NCBI GenBank assembly: GCA_947178455.1
Contig: CAMWYI010000087.1
Location: forward strand, 1 to 7,595
Direction: 5' to 3'
From: an uncultured Alistipes sp.
GTDB taxonomy: Bacteria; Bacteroidota; Bacteroidia; Bacteroidales; Rikenellaceae
DNA: 7,595 bases
The position numbers were made by a program, and so were the translations under genes. Below the pieces are notes generated by a model, which worked only from the letters and a program-made list of their open reading frames with translations, ran no database searches and was not told where the DNA came from. Shown one piece after another: positions 1 through 6,470 of this stretch. The first letter of the stretch is position 1, and the number at the start of each line of letters is the position of its first letter.

Positions 1-2624
1 GGGTTGGCCAGATATTCGCGCGTTTTCTCGATGTCCTCGCTCTTGGGGCCGTTGGCAGCGATTTCGCGAATCTCCTGCATGACGAATTCACGCAGTTCGT
101 CGGCCATTTCCGCATTGGTATCGAACTGAATATCCATTCGGTAGCTTTCGGTTGGACGTTTCGTCGTCGTGCCGGAAACATGCACGCCATAGGTGCCGCC
201 CTTTTCCTCGCGAATCGAAGTCAGATAACGCGTGCTCAACGCTTCTGTAAGCAGACGCATCGCCAATTTGTTCTTGATAGAGTAGGGCATGTCCCCCGTG
301 AAACGGTAGTGTACCGAGACTTTCGGCTGCTGCATAGCCGTGCGGAAGTCCTCCGTAACGGCTCCCTTGACCGGCGCGGCATGGTCATCGACGAATGCCT
401 GCGGTTTTTTGGTCGTCGGAATGGAACCGATATACTTTTCGACCAACGGTTTGAGGGTCGTCAAATCGACATTGCCGACGATATAGAAGGTGAAGTTTTC
501 GGCTCCCGCAAAAAGTTTTTTGTAGATGCCGGGCAACTGCGCGAAGTCGAACTTGTCTACGGTTTCGAGCGTAATGACCTGTCGGCGGGGATTGTGCCCG
601 TAGGCCACGTCCATGAATTTTTCCTCCATCACGAAATCGGGATTCGTGCGGACATTTTCCAGCTGGGCCCGCAGCATCTTCATGAGCGTATTGTAGTCGT
701 TTTCGTCGAAACGCGGCTGTGCGAAGTTCAGATAGAGCAGCTGCAACAGCGTTTCCATATCTTTCGGCGAACCGACGCCCTGCATCGCCGTGCTGTACTC
801 CGAAGTCGAAGTATTCACCCGAGCCGATTTGCCCGCAAGCTGTTTTTTGAGGTCGGTGGTCGAGAATTTTCCGACGCCCGACATCTGATTGAAAGCCGGC
901 ATCAACTCGCCCATGTGGTACTCCTCGTCCGTCAATACGGCCAAACCGCCTTGGGGCGCATGGGCCAAAATCTGCACTTCGTCGGCCTTGAACGTCGTGG
1001 GCTTCACGATGACCTTCACGCCGTTTTTCAGCGTCCACTGCGTCGTACCGTACTCCTTGTTTTCAGCGGTCTTCACGACCGGCGAGCCTTTCAATTTGAC
1101 GGTTTCGGGAATCAACGGTTCCTTGACCACATCGTTTTCGTAGGCGGTCAATTCGGCCGTCATCGCTTTGTCGCGAATCGCCAGCAGGTCGGCTTCCGTC
1201 GGATTGGTCAACCCCTCGCGGGCAGGAGCCGTCACGAAAATCACTTGATTCTGCGGATAGATAGTCTGCTGCACGTACATGTTCACGTGGTCGACGGTGA
1301 GCGATTTGATAAGCATGCTGTCGATTTGCCACTCGTTCTGCGCATCGGGCATCGGTTTGTTCTGCCGATAGTTTTGCAGATAAGTCTGTACGAATTCGTT
1401 GTTGCGACGGTCGTTGCGGTTCGTGTACTTCCGCTCGGCCGAACGCATCAGATTTTCCTGCGCACGCTCGAACTCGCTCTGCGTAAAGCCGAAACGACGC
1501 ACGCGCTCCATTTCGGTGCAAAGCGCCTCGTACCCTTGCGCCAGCTTGCCGTCTTCCGTTTGAGCAACGAATATCGTAGCATCGAGCGTCGGGATGATGC
1601 CGACACCGCCCCAACCCATTCCTGCACCGAGAAACGGAGCATCGGGTTTCATGGCGAGTTCCTCCAAACGGGCCGAACCCATTGCTTCGGCATAGGACTG
1701 AATCACGTCGATCATCTCGCCGTTGAGCGTGTTATTGATTTCGACAGGCAATGCCGGACGCTTCATGAAGACGAATACGCTCGAACCCTGCATTTCGGGA
1801 TCGGTGTAAATATCGACAATCGGCTCTTCGTTGTCGGCCACGACGATAACCTCTTTCTGCGGTGCATCGGCCGGCGAAGCGGGAATATCGGACATCAACG
1901 ACGCAATCTGCTGTTCGATCGCATCGACATCCACGTCGCCCGCCACAATCACGGCTTGGTATTCGGGACGGTACCACGTATGGTAGAACTCCTCCAAATC
2001 CTTGTGGTCGAACCCTTTTAAGCCGTCCAGATAGCCGATTAGGTTGCGATGCTCGTATTTCGAGCCTTTGCCGATAGCCTTGACCCGCTCGATTACCGAA
2101 CGCCAAGCGGCACCGTCGCGCGTGCGCAGCTCCTCCATGATGACGCCGCGCTCGGAGTCGATTTCCTGCGGTTGCAGTGCGATGAAGTGCGACCAGTCGT
2201 GCAAAATCAACAAGGCGCTGTCGATGATGCCCTGCCGCGAGGTCGGCACGTCGGTCATCTGATAGACCGTGTAGTCCCACGAAGTAGCGGCATTGAGGTT
2301 CCGGCCGAAATTCACGCCGATTTTTTCGAGGTAGTCGATAATCGTCTTGCCTTCGAGGTTTTTCGTTCCGTTGAACGCCATGTGCTCCAAGAAGTGAGCC
2401 AGTCCCTGCTGCGAATCATTCTCCTGAATCGCACCGACATTGTGCAGGATGTAGAAATCGGCCTGACCTTTCGGTTTCTCGTTGTGACGGATATAATAGG
2501 TCATGCCATTGGGAAGTTTTCCCATGCGCAATTCGGGGTCCACTGGCATCGGGGCCACCTGCATTTGCGCCGTCGCGCTGTACATCGCCAAGCAGGCGAG
2601 GAACAGCATCATCAGTTTTTTCAT
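1..2624 (-). CDS. Secreted M16 (insulinase/pitrilysin) family zinc metallopeptidase, 3' end outside window
   Basis: Zinc endopeptidase of the M16 family, expected to act in the periplasm or outer envelope on peptides. The frame is open from ATG at 2624 to base 1, giving 874 codons and no stop, so the C-terminus lies outside. Residues 1-19 are a Sec signal peptide (MKKL, hydrophobic core, cleavage near SATA/Q). The inverse zinc motif HFLEH is at residues 77-81, and E158 in the stretch DSERGV lies exactly 76 residues after H81, fitting HxxEH-x76-E. The second half carries the C-terminal Arg/Tyr pair typical of M16 (R805 and Y812 in IREEKGGTYG). This is the long two-repeat form; members I recall are about 930-940 residues, so perhaps 60 residues are missing. 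It begins 27 bases after the HTH gene on the same strand and could be co-transcribed. A near-match -7 box (TATCTTTT, last base off) also precedes it. The zinc ligands look intact, so it should be active. Its natural substrate is unknown. Confidence 0.95.
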   Translation of the reverse strand, partial: MKKLMMLFLACLAMYSATAQMQVAPMPVDPELRMGKLPNGMTYYIRHNEKPKGQADFYILHNVGAIQENDSQQGLAHFLEHMAFNGTKNLEGKTIIDYLEKIGVNFGRNLNAATSWDYTVYQMTDVPTSRQGIIDSALLILHDWSHFIALQPQEIDSERGVIMEELRTRDGAAWRSVIERVKAIGKGSKYEHRNLIGYLDGLKGFDHKDLEEFYHTWYRPEYQAVIVAGDVDVDAIEQQIASLMSDIPASPADAPQKEVIVVADNEEPIVDIYTDPEMQGSSVFVFMKRPALPVEINNTLNGEMIDVIQSYAEAMGSARLEELAMKPDAPFLGAGMGWGGVGIIPTLDATIFVAQTEDGKLAQGYEALCTEMERVRRFGFTQSEFERAQENLMRSAERKYTNRNDRRNNEFVQTYLQNYRQNKPMPDAQNEWQIDSMLIKSLTVDHVNMYVQQTIYPQNQVIFVTAPAREGLTNPTEADLLAIRDKAMTAELTAYENDVVKEPLIPETVKLKGSPVVKTAENKEYGTTQWTLKNGVKVIVKPTTFKADEVQILAHAPQGGLAVLTDEEYHMGELMPAFNQMSGVGKFSTTDLKKQLAGKSARVNTSTSEYSTAMQGVGSPKDMETLLQLLYLNFAQPRFDENDYNTLMKMLRAQLENVRTNPDFVMEEKFMDVAYGHNPRRQVITLETVDKFDFAQLPGIYKKLFAGAENFTFYIVGNVDLTTLKPLVEKYIGSIPTTKKPQAFVDDHAAPVKGAVTEDFRTAMQQPKVSVHYRFTGDMPYSIKNKLAMRLLTEALSTRYLTSIREEKGGTYGVHVSGTTTKRPTESYRMDIQFDTNAEMADELREFVMQEIREIAANGPKSEDIEKTREYLAN

Positions 2625-2651
2625 ACGTGTACGATTATTAAAAGATAGTCT

Positions 2652-2882
2652 TTACTCTTTCTGCTCCGCCGGTTCGGGGTCGGGACGATATTCGATGACA
2701 TCGCCCGGCTGACAATCCAACTCGCGGCAAATCGCCTCCAACGTCGAAAAGCGGACGGCTTTCGCCTTTCCGTTTTTGAGTATCGAGAGGTTGGCCGGTG
2801 TAATATCTATTCGGCGGGCCAATTCGCCGAGCGGCATTTTTCGTTTGGCCATCATGACGTCGATATTGATGATTATAGCCAT
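2652..2882 (-). CDS. Small Cro/C1-type HTH transcriptional regulator (YozG-like)
   Basis: A 76-residue DNA-binding protein that is almost entirely one XRE-type helix-turn-helix domain. Visible elements are MAKRKMPLGELARRI (about residues 11-25, helices 1-2), DITPANLSILKNGKAKAV (26-43, recognition helix with the N-L-S-I-L-K-N-G-K pattern) and FSTLEAICRELDCQPGDVIEY (45-65), the usual family ending. The tail is short, acidic and Pro-rich. An AAAGGAG ribosome-binding site lies about 6 bases before the ATG, one of few good Shine-Dalgarno sites here. It follows the DUF2975-type membrane protein by 57 bases, the usual order for this pair in Firmicutes (YoaS/YozG) and Bacteroidetes. By inference it regulates its own operon, perhaps with the membrane partner controlling it. 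The target genes and signal are unknown. Confidence 0.9.
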   Translation of the reverse strand: MAIIINIDVMMAKRKMPLGELARRIDITPANLSILKNGKAKAVRFSTLEAICRELDCQPGDVIEYRPDPEPAEQKE

Positions 2883-2939
2883 GACAAACTCCTTTCTTTC
2901 AGCAATACGGTAACAGTGTATTTCATTCGGTTCGGTAAA

Positions 2940-3626
2940 TTAGATAGTCAATTTCTGTTCCTCGCTCAACTGCGTGCCGATCGAAAACACTTCGGCCATG
3001 AACAGGAACAGCAGACCGACAATCAGGTTCCACCCTTTGAGCGGGAAGCCGGACAGCACTTCGTACTCCGTTCCGGCCAATAGTTCGGCTGCCTTGCAAT
3101 GGTTGAGATACAGCGCAAGCGCGTTGCAAAGTTCGGCCGCAATCAACAGAATGCCGATTGCGCGCGTCCGCATGATATTGCTGTGCCGCAACGGTTGCTC
3201 GTCGCGGATGGACTTGCGCAGCGAATTGATAATCAAAGCAATCAACACGAAAATCGCCAAATAGGAAAGCCCGGCCACGAGCATCAGCAAATAAACGTAT
3301 CCGTTGTCGGCATGAATGCGAAACGCGTTTTGCATGGTCAAGGCTCCGGGTTCTTCGACAAACAGCAGCAATTCGGCGAAACGGGGTTTGACATGTTCCG
3401 GGAGTCCTTCGATAGCGATGCAATCGTTTTCCCCGTTGATGATGTCGGCCGACACCAAATAGGAGTGCAGGTCGCCTTGTCCGACCTCCCGCTCGGCTTG
3501 CACCATTCCAGCGTTGAATCCGCTCGTGAACGACGGCAGTTTCAGCATGAAACCGAACAGCAGCACGACGAAGTAGAGGATGTAAATGACAATGAGATGT
3601 TTATACAATCTTTTTTTGTTCTGCAT
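2940..3626 (-). CDS. DUF2975-type four-helix membrane protein
   Basis: A 228-residue inner-membrane protein of unknown biochemical role. I place it in DUF2975 (YoaS-like) from three features: four hydrophobic segments at about 10-29, 110-134, 155-175 and 198-215; a soluble extracytoplasmic-looking loop of about 80 residues between helices 1 and 2; and the ending G-T-Q-L-S-E-E-Q-K-L-T-I, which resembles the family's G.xLxEExxLTV tail. The strongest support is the neighbour: a YozG-type HTH gene starts 57 bases downstream on the same strand, the typical companion of this family. The ATG at 3626 sits about 28 bases from a near-perfect Bacteroidetes promoter, so this start is well supported. The pair may form a membrane-sensor/regulator module, but no signal or target can be read from the sequence. 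The family call is by pattern memory only. Confidence 0.82.
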   Translation of the reverse strand: MQNKKRLYKHLIVIYILYFVVLLFGFMLKLPSFTSGFNAGMVQAEREVGQGDLHSYLVSADIINGENDCIAIEGLPEHVKPRFAELLLFVEEPGALTMQNAFRIHADNGYVYLLMLVAGLSYLAIFVLIALIINSLRKSIRDEQPLRHSNIMRTRAIGILLIAAELCNALALYLNHCKAAELLAGTEYEVLSGFPLKGWNLIVGLLFLFMAEVFSIGTQLSEEQKLTI

Positions 3627-3653
3627 GACACCTTGTTTTTAGGATTTGCCCGA

Positions 3654-3684
3654 CAAAGATACGATTTATCTGCCGGAAAACAAA
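3654..3684 (-). promoter_or_regulatory. Bacteroidetes-type promoter for the DUF2975/HTH(/M16) unit
   Basis: On the minus strand TTTG (3684-3681) is followed by a 19-base spacer and then TATCTTTG (3661-3654). Both boxes match the Bacteroidetes primary sigma consensus TTTG / TAnnTTTG exactly, and the spacer is in the usual range. Transcription would begin near 3650, leaving a leader of about 25 bases before the ATG at 3626. This is the cleanest promoter in the window. It is divergent from the thioesterase promoter about 115 bases away. Confidence 0.8.
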
Positions 3685-3776
3685 TAAATTTTATCGAAAT
3701 TCGATTGCGCGATACGAACAGACTTCAATAATTGCGCAAATCCGAGCCGGGACAAAAACAATCGCCGAAAAATTCA

Positions 3777-3784
3777 TACCTTTG
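3777..3784 (+). promoter_or_regulatory. -7 box for the acyl-ACP thioesterase gene
   Basis: TACCTTTG at 3777-3784 matches the Bacteroidetes -7 consensus TAnnTTTG. No clear TTTG lies 17-23 bases upstream, so only half of the promoter is visible. Transcription from here would start around 3788-3791 and give a leader of only about 15 bases before the ATG at 3805. That position excludes any start much further upstream. Confidence 0.55.
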
Positions 3785-3804
3785 TATGGACAAAAGAGTT
3801 GCTT

Positions 3805-4533
3805 ATGGCGGAAAAAACTTGTTATCCGTACCGTGTCGAACCGCAGGAGGTCGATTTCACGCTTTGCGCGACGCTCTCCTCGTTGGGGGCCGCGATACTC
3901 AATACGGCGGGCGTGGATGCACACGGCAAAGGATTCGGCGTCGATGTGCTGCATGCCGAAAACCACTCGTGGGTGCTCTCGCGCATGGCGATGGAATTCG
4001 ACCGACGCCCGCACCAATACACCGACTACACCGTCGCGACATGGATCAACGAATACGGCCGTGTGCTTTCGACCCGCAATTTTACGTTGTGCGACGCCGA
4101 GGGCCGCGAATTCGGACGTGCCGGCACGCAGTGGGCCATGCTCGACTTGACCAACCGCACGGCAGTCGATCTTTCGCACGTGGGGGATGCCCATGCCGAC
4201 GCGATTGTGGCTTGTCCGTCGCCGACCGACAAGCCGCGCAAAATCCGCACGGTCGTTCCGACTTGCAGCACCCAGCACAAAGTCGTGTACAGCGACATCG
4301 ACTTCAACCGCCACGTCAACACGATGCGCTACATCGAAATGATGTGCGACCTGCTGCCGTTGGAACTATTGACCACCGAAGCTCCGGTGCGGCTGGACGT
4401 CCATTTTCTGCATGAAACCCGCTACGGCCAGACGCTCACCGTCGGCTGCGAGCTGCGGGAGCGAGAAGCTCTTTTCGAGATAATAACGGACAACGGAACC
4501 GTCGCGGTACGGGCCTCGTTCGTGTGGCAATAA
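3805..4533 (+). CDS. Acyl-ACP thioesterase (FatA/FatB-like double hot-dog)
   Basis: Hydrolyses acyl-ACP in the cytoplasm to release free fatty acids, which sets chain length or termination in fatty-acid synthesis. The protein has 242 residues, the usual bacterial size, with two hot-dog halves. The N-terminal half contains SWVLSRMAMEF (55-65) and TVATWI (76-81), matching the W-x-L-x-R...TW signature. The C-terminal half contains VVYSDIDFNRHVNTMRYI (160-177). The D166-x-N168-x-H170 set plus E204, 34 residues after the His, match the catalytic Asp/Asn/His/Glu spacing I recall for plant FatB. The residue next to that Glu, Cys in plants, is Thr205. ATG 3805 is preferred over TTG 3799, two codons earlier, because it is a standard start and lies about 20 bases after a -7 box. 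Bacterioferritin follows closely on the same strand. The preferred chain length cannot be told. Confidence 0.93.
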   Translation: MAEKTCYPYRVEPQEVDFTLCATLSSLGAAILNTAGVDAHGKGFGVDVLHAENHSWVLSRMAMEFDRRPHQYTDYTVATWINEYGRVLSTRNFTLCDAEGREFGRAGTQWAMLDLTNRTAVDLSHVGDAHADAIVACPSPTDKPRKIRTVVPTCSTQHKVVYSDIDFNRHVNTMRYIEMMCDLLPLELLTTEAPVRLDVHFLHETRYGQTLTVGCELREREALFEIITDNGTVAVRASFVWQ

Positions 4534-4584
4534 GCCCCGATAATCAGCATCGAAACGAATTCGGAACGGGTTTTGCAGACAACT

Positions 4585-5184
4585 ATGGTAAAACCTTTTT
4601 CGATTATGGAAACCACCGTAAAAAATCCTTCGCCTGCGCAAACAGCGACACCGAACCAAAGCCGGTATCAGGTCAGCATCGACCTGTTGAACGATGCTCT
4701 CGGCCGAGAAATCGCCACCACACTGCAATACATGTATTTCCATGCCCGATTCGAGGATGCCCGCTACAAACATCTCTCGCGAATCATGCGCGAAGTGGCT
4801 ATCGCCGAAATGCGGCACACGGAGGAGTTTTCCGACCGGATTTTCTTTTTGGAGGGTGACGTGAACATGAATCCCGCGTTCCAAACCCGTCAGATGTCCG
4901 ACACCGCCGAAATGTTGCAGTTCGCCTTGCGGCTCGAACAATCGACTATCGACTCCTACAACGAGGCGTCGCGCATCGCGACGGAGCACAAGGATGCCAT
5001 TACGCACAAGATGTTCCAAGACATCATCGCCGAGGAGGAGAACCATATGGACATCTTCCGCACCGAATTGCAAAACCTGCACGATTACGGCGAGAACTAT
5101 CTGGCCCTGCAATCCATCGCCGGCAGCAAGGAGAGCGCCAACGACCTGCACAAAATCCACAAGCAGAAAGAAAGCGAAGAATAA
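4585..5184 (+). CDS. bfr: Bacterioferritin / ferritin-like iron-storage protein
   Basis: Cytoplasmic four-helix ferritin subunit that oxidises Fe(II) at a di-iron centre and stores iron in a 24-mer shell. Counted from ATG 4585 (199 residues), the ferroxidase ligands of E. coli Bfr all align: E42 (in GREIATTLQY), E75 and H78 (in IAEMRHTEE), E118 (in RLEQSTID), E151 and H154 (in IIAEEENHMD). M76, in the E-M-x-H context, corresponds to haem ligand Met52 of E. coli Bfr, which favours a haem-binding bacterioferritin over plain ferritin. Compared with E. coli Bfr it has about 25-28 extra N-terminal residues (Thr/Pro/Asn/Gln-rich) and a Lys/Glu-rich tail. The start is uncertain: ATG 4606 (METTVKN) would remove 7 residues, and TTG 4573 would add 4. 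It lies 51 bases after the thioesterase stop with no promoter box visible between, so read-through is possible. A strong terminator follows. Confidence 0.92.
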   Translation: MVKPFSIMETTVKNPSPAQTATPNQSRYQVSIDLLNDALGREIATTLQYMYFHARFEDARYKHLSRIMREVAIAEMRHTEEFSDRIFFLEGDVNMNPAFQTRQMSDTAEMLQFALRLEQSTIDSYNEASRIATEHKDAITHKMFQDIIAEEENHMDIFRTELQNLHDYGENYLALQSIAGSKESANDLHKIHKQKESEE

Positions 5185-5205
5185 ACCGCTATACTTTATT
5201 CTAAC

Positions 5206-5241
5206 ACAGACCGCAACTTAAATATAGTTGCGGTCTGTTAT
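5206..5241 (+). terminator. Intrinsic terminator after bacterioferritin
   Basis: A perfect 13-bp stem pairs 5206-5218 (ACAGACCGCAACT) with 5226-5238, closing a 7-base A/T loop, and is followed by TATTTAT. It begins 21 bases after the bacterioferritin stop. It sits between convergent genes, so the hairpin could also act on the minus-strand gene ending at 5262, although the run after it on that strand is less U-rich. Confidence 0.82.
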
Positions 5242-5261
5242 TTATACCATATTACTCTTCT

Positions 5262-6083
5262 TTATTCACTTTTTTCTATTCTTTGTTTCGTGTCCTCATG
5301 TCCACAATATTTACATTTTCGAAGAACAAGGATTCGATGATGATAAACCATATATCTTGTACCATTTTGATCCTTTTTATATTCACTTTTTACAATTCCC
5401 ATATCCTTTTCATCTATTTCTTTCATTGCCCTCAATTTTCCGCATTGACGACATCTACCAGAGAAAAACCAAGAAATAAAACGGTATATTACGACAATTA
5501 CAATAACAAAAATAATTAGAGTTGTTTTATTCCCATCACTATCTTCTTGTGTAGAATAGGTTTTACTATTTTGTATTTGTAACGATTCATACTTACTTGT
5601 CTCTTTTGAATCAGAATCCTCCTTTTGTTTATTGATTGTCGAATTAGTGATTTTATTTGTTTCGGAGTTGTATGTTGTTCGTTGATTTATTGATTGAGGT
5701 TGCGGGCTATTATTGTATGTGTTTCGTCCATTTTTTTCTTGTTCACGGTTATCGCGTTTCTCTTGTTTGCGAGTAATTTGTTCCGCTTTACGAGTTTCTT
5801 GCTCTTTTTTCTTTATCTCTTGCTGTTGCTGCTTTTGAATTTCTCGCGCTTGTGTTTGAGCGGATTGTTCTGCCTTGCGAAGTGCTTTTTCCTTATTTTT
5901 TTCTTCTTGTTCCTGCTGCTTTTGAGCTGCTTTTTCTTCTTTGCGAAGTTCCTGTTGTTGCCGTTTTTGTTCTCGTAATTCTTGTCGTGCTTGTTTTTTA
6001 GATGCTTTATCATCTTGAGCCAATAAAGTATAGTAACTAAAAGACAATAAAATAAACAAGCTAATAACTAATAATTTTTTCAT
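5262..6083 (-). CDS. Hypothetical exported coiled-coil protein with one TM helix and C-terminal zinc ribbon
   Basis: I do not recognise a named family. The 273-residue protein has clear parts. Residues 1-22 are a signal peptide or N-terminal anchor (MKKLLVISLF, hydrophobic to LLAQ). Residues about 24-118 are an extremely Lys/Glu/Gln/Arg-rich, almost hydrophobe-free helix or coiled coil. Residues about 120-186 are a low-complexity Asn/Ser/Thr/Gln linker. Residues about 188-207 are a membrane helix (TLIIFVIVIVVIYRFISWFF). The tail has a zinc-ribbon-like pair, C211-R-Q-C214 and C257-K-Y-C260-G-H, spaced 42 residues apart. With an exported N-terminus and one later helix, the zinc ribbon would be cytoplasmic and the coiled coil periplasmic; this topology is inferred. 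ATG 6083 gives the signal peptide and is the natural start. The A/T-rich composition differs from the genes on both sides. A structured RNA and terminator lie 44 bases upstream on the same strand and may regulate it. Confidence 0.85.
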   Translation of the reverse strand: MKKLLVISLFILLSFSYYTLLAQDDKASKKQARQELREQKRQQQELRKEEKAAQKQQEQEEKNKEKALRKAEQSAQTQAREIQKQQQQEIKKKEQETRKAEQITRKQEKRDNREQEKNGRNTYNNSPQPQSINQRTTYNSETNKITNSTINKQKEDSDSKETSKYESLQIQNSKTYSTQEDSDGNKTTLIIFVIVIVVIYRFISWFFSGRCRQCGKLRAMKEIDEKDMGIVKSEYKKDQNGTRYMVYHHRILVLRKCKYCGHEDTKQRIEKSE

Positions 6084-6127
6084 ACGTTAAGATTTCTTAA
6101 TAGGTTTATATTCTGTTTATAACACAT

Positions 6128-6158
6128 AAAAAACGCGGACAAATTTCTTTATCCACGC
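6128..6158 (-). terminator. Intrinsic terminator with GAAA tetraloop
   Basis: Read on the minus strand, GCGTGGATAAA (6158-6148) pairs with TTTGTCCGCGT (6143-6133) around a GAAA loop. The stem has 11 consecutive pairs, three of them G-U, and runs directly into six T residues (6133-6128; the first also closes the stem). On the plus strand the three wobbles become A-C mismatches and no T-run follows, so the direction is clear. The nearest coding sequence upstream on this strand is absent, so it must end a noncoding transcript or act as an attenuator before the gene starting at 6083. Confidence 0.8.
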
Positions 6159-6339
6159 ATGAGGTATTAGACGGACCCGAACTGAAGATAAACAGAAAAT
6201 GCCCGCGCTGATAAACAGCACGAGCATCAACTTTTGGTCTTCAGTTCTGCGAAAGTGTCTAATTTTCATGCGAAGAAGAAAAAGCTGATGCGCTTTATAT
6301 GTATTGGGTCGGTGCTTTTAGTGCGTAGACGACCTCTAA

Positions 6340-6358
6340 TAAATTCACGTAGAATTTA
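6340..6358. repeat. Palindrome TAAATTC-N5-GAATTTA
   Basis: The seven-base arms 6340-6346 and 6352-6358 are perfect inverted repeats around ACGTA. No T-run follows on either strand, so it is not a terminator. It could be the first hairpin of the minus-strand RNA or a dimeric regulator's operator near the RNA promoter. In A/T-rich DNA a chance occurrence is possible. Confidence 0.45.
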
Positions 6359-6387
6359 AGAGCAATTATGCATTATCTATTCATAGG

Positions 6388-6417
6388 CAACAATACTTTT
6401 ATTCACAGGCAAACAAA
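6388..6417 (-). promoter_or_regulatory. Tentative promoter for the minus-strand RNA
   Basis: On the minus strand TTTG (6417-6414) is followed by 18 bases and then TATTGTTG (6395-6388), one base off TAnnTTTG. Transcription would start near 6382. An alternative exact -7 box, TATATTTG, lies at 6421-6414 but has no matching -33 element. Such short motifs arise easily in A/T-rich DNA, so this is only suggestive. Confidence 0.35.
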
Positions 6418-6462
6418 TATAGTGATAAATTCTTATAAATCGAGGTTTTCATGTAATTTTTG

Positions 6463-6470
6463 TATTTTTG
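6463..6470 (+). promoter_or_regulatory. -7 box immediately before the glycosyltransferase start
   Basis: TATTTTTG at 6463-6470 is an exact TAnnTTTG match, only 5 bases before the ATG at 6476. If it is used, transcription starts at or within a few bases of the start codon, giving a leaderless or almost leaderless mRNA. No good TTTG is seen 17-23 bases upstream. The box may therefore be chance in T-rich DNA. Confidence 0.4.

Larger units (their letters stand above)
6128..6380 (-). ncRNA. Candidate structured noncoding RNA or 5' leader, family unknown
   Basis: There is no plausible ORF here, but the minus strand folds strongly. Arms 6227-6216 and 6210-6199 form a 12-bp hairpin with loop TTTAT. 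Arms 6247-6238 and 6188-6179 give 10 perfect pairs (GAACTGAAGA). Arms 6263-6257 and 6172-6166 give 7 (ATTAGAC). Arms 6272-6266 and 6162-6156 give 7 (CGCATGA). All are nested in one rod of about 117 bases. The 12-bp hairpin has two U-G wobbles that would be C-A mismatches on the plus strand, so the RNA is read on the minus strand, in agreement with the terminator at 6158-6128. Further upstream, GACCC (6310-6306) and GAGGT (6336-6332) can pair with GGGTC (6178-6174) and ACCTC (6165-6161), as a long-range or alternative fold. The 5' end is uncertain and is placed from a tentative promoter. The rod shape makes 6S RNA one possibility, but I see no diagnostic feature. Confidence 0.62.

Noticed and set aside
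180..2021. 613-codon open frame on the plus strand, plus other overlapping frames
   Set aside because: It is antisense to the M16 peptidase. The minus-strand frame has the zinc motif, signal peptide and family-like sequence throughout. The plus frame is His/Arg-rich with no domain, a typical shadow in G/C-rich coding DNA.
2592..2596. Cys11 in the M16 signal peptide as a lipobox
   Set aside because: The residues before it are Phe-Leu-Ala, a poor lipobox, and a good signal peptidase I site (SATA/Q) follows.
5694..5978. 94-codon plus-strand frame rich in Leu and Phe, resembling a membrane peptide
   Set aside because: It is the complement of the Lys/Glu/Gln-rich coiled-coil coding region on the minus strand (AAA/GAA/GAG read as TTT/TTC/CTC), so the hydrophobicity is an artefact.
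6282..6297. Small hairpin AAAGC-GCATCA-GCTTT followed by T/C-rich sequence on the minus strand, as a second terminator
   Set aside because: The stem has only 5 weak pairs and the following run is interrupted by C. It would stop the RNA before its main structured part.
6128..6360. tmRNA, RNase P RNA or SRP RNA
   Set aside because: I found no tag-peptide reading frame or tRNA-like ends, no GAGGAAAGUCC-type P RNA core, and no GGAAGGAAGCAGC-type SRP loop. A CTGTTTATCAG stretch only superficially resembles part of SRP RNA.
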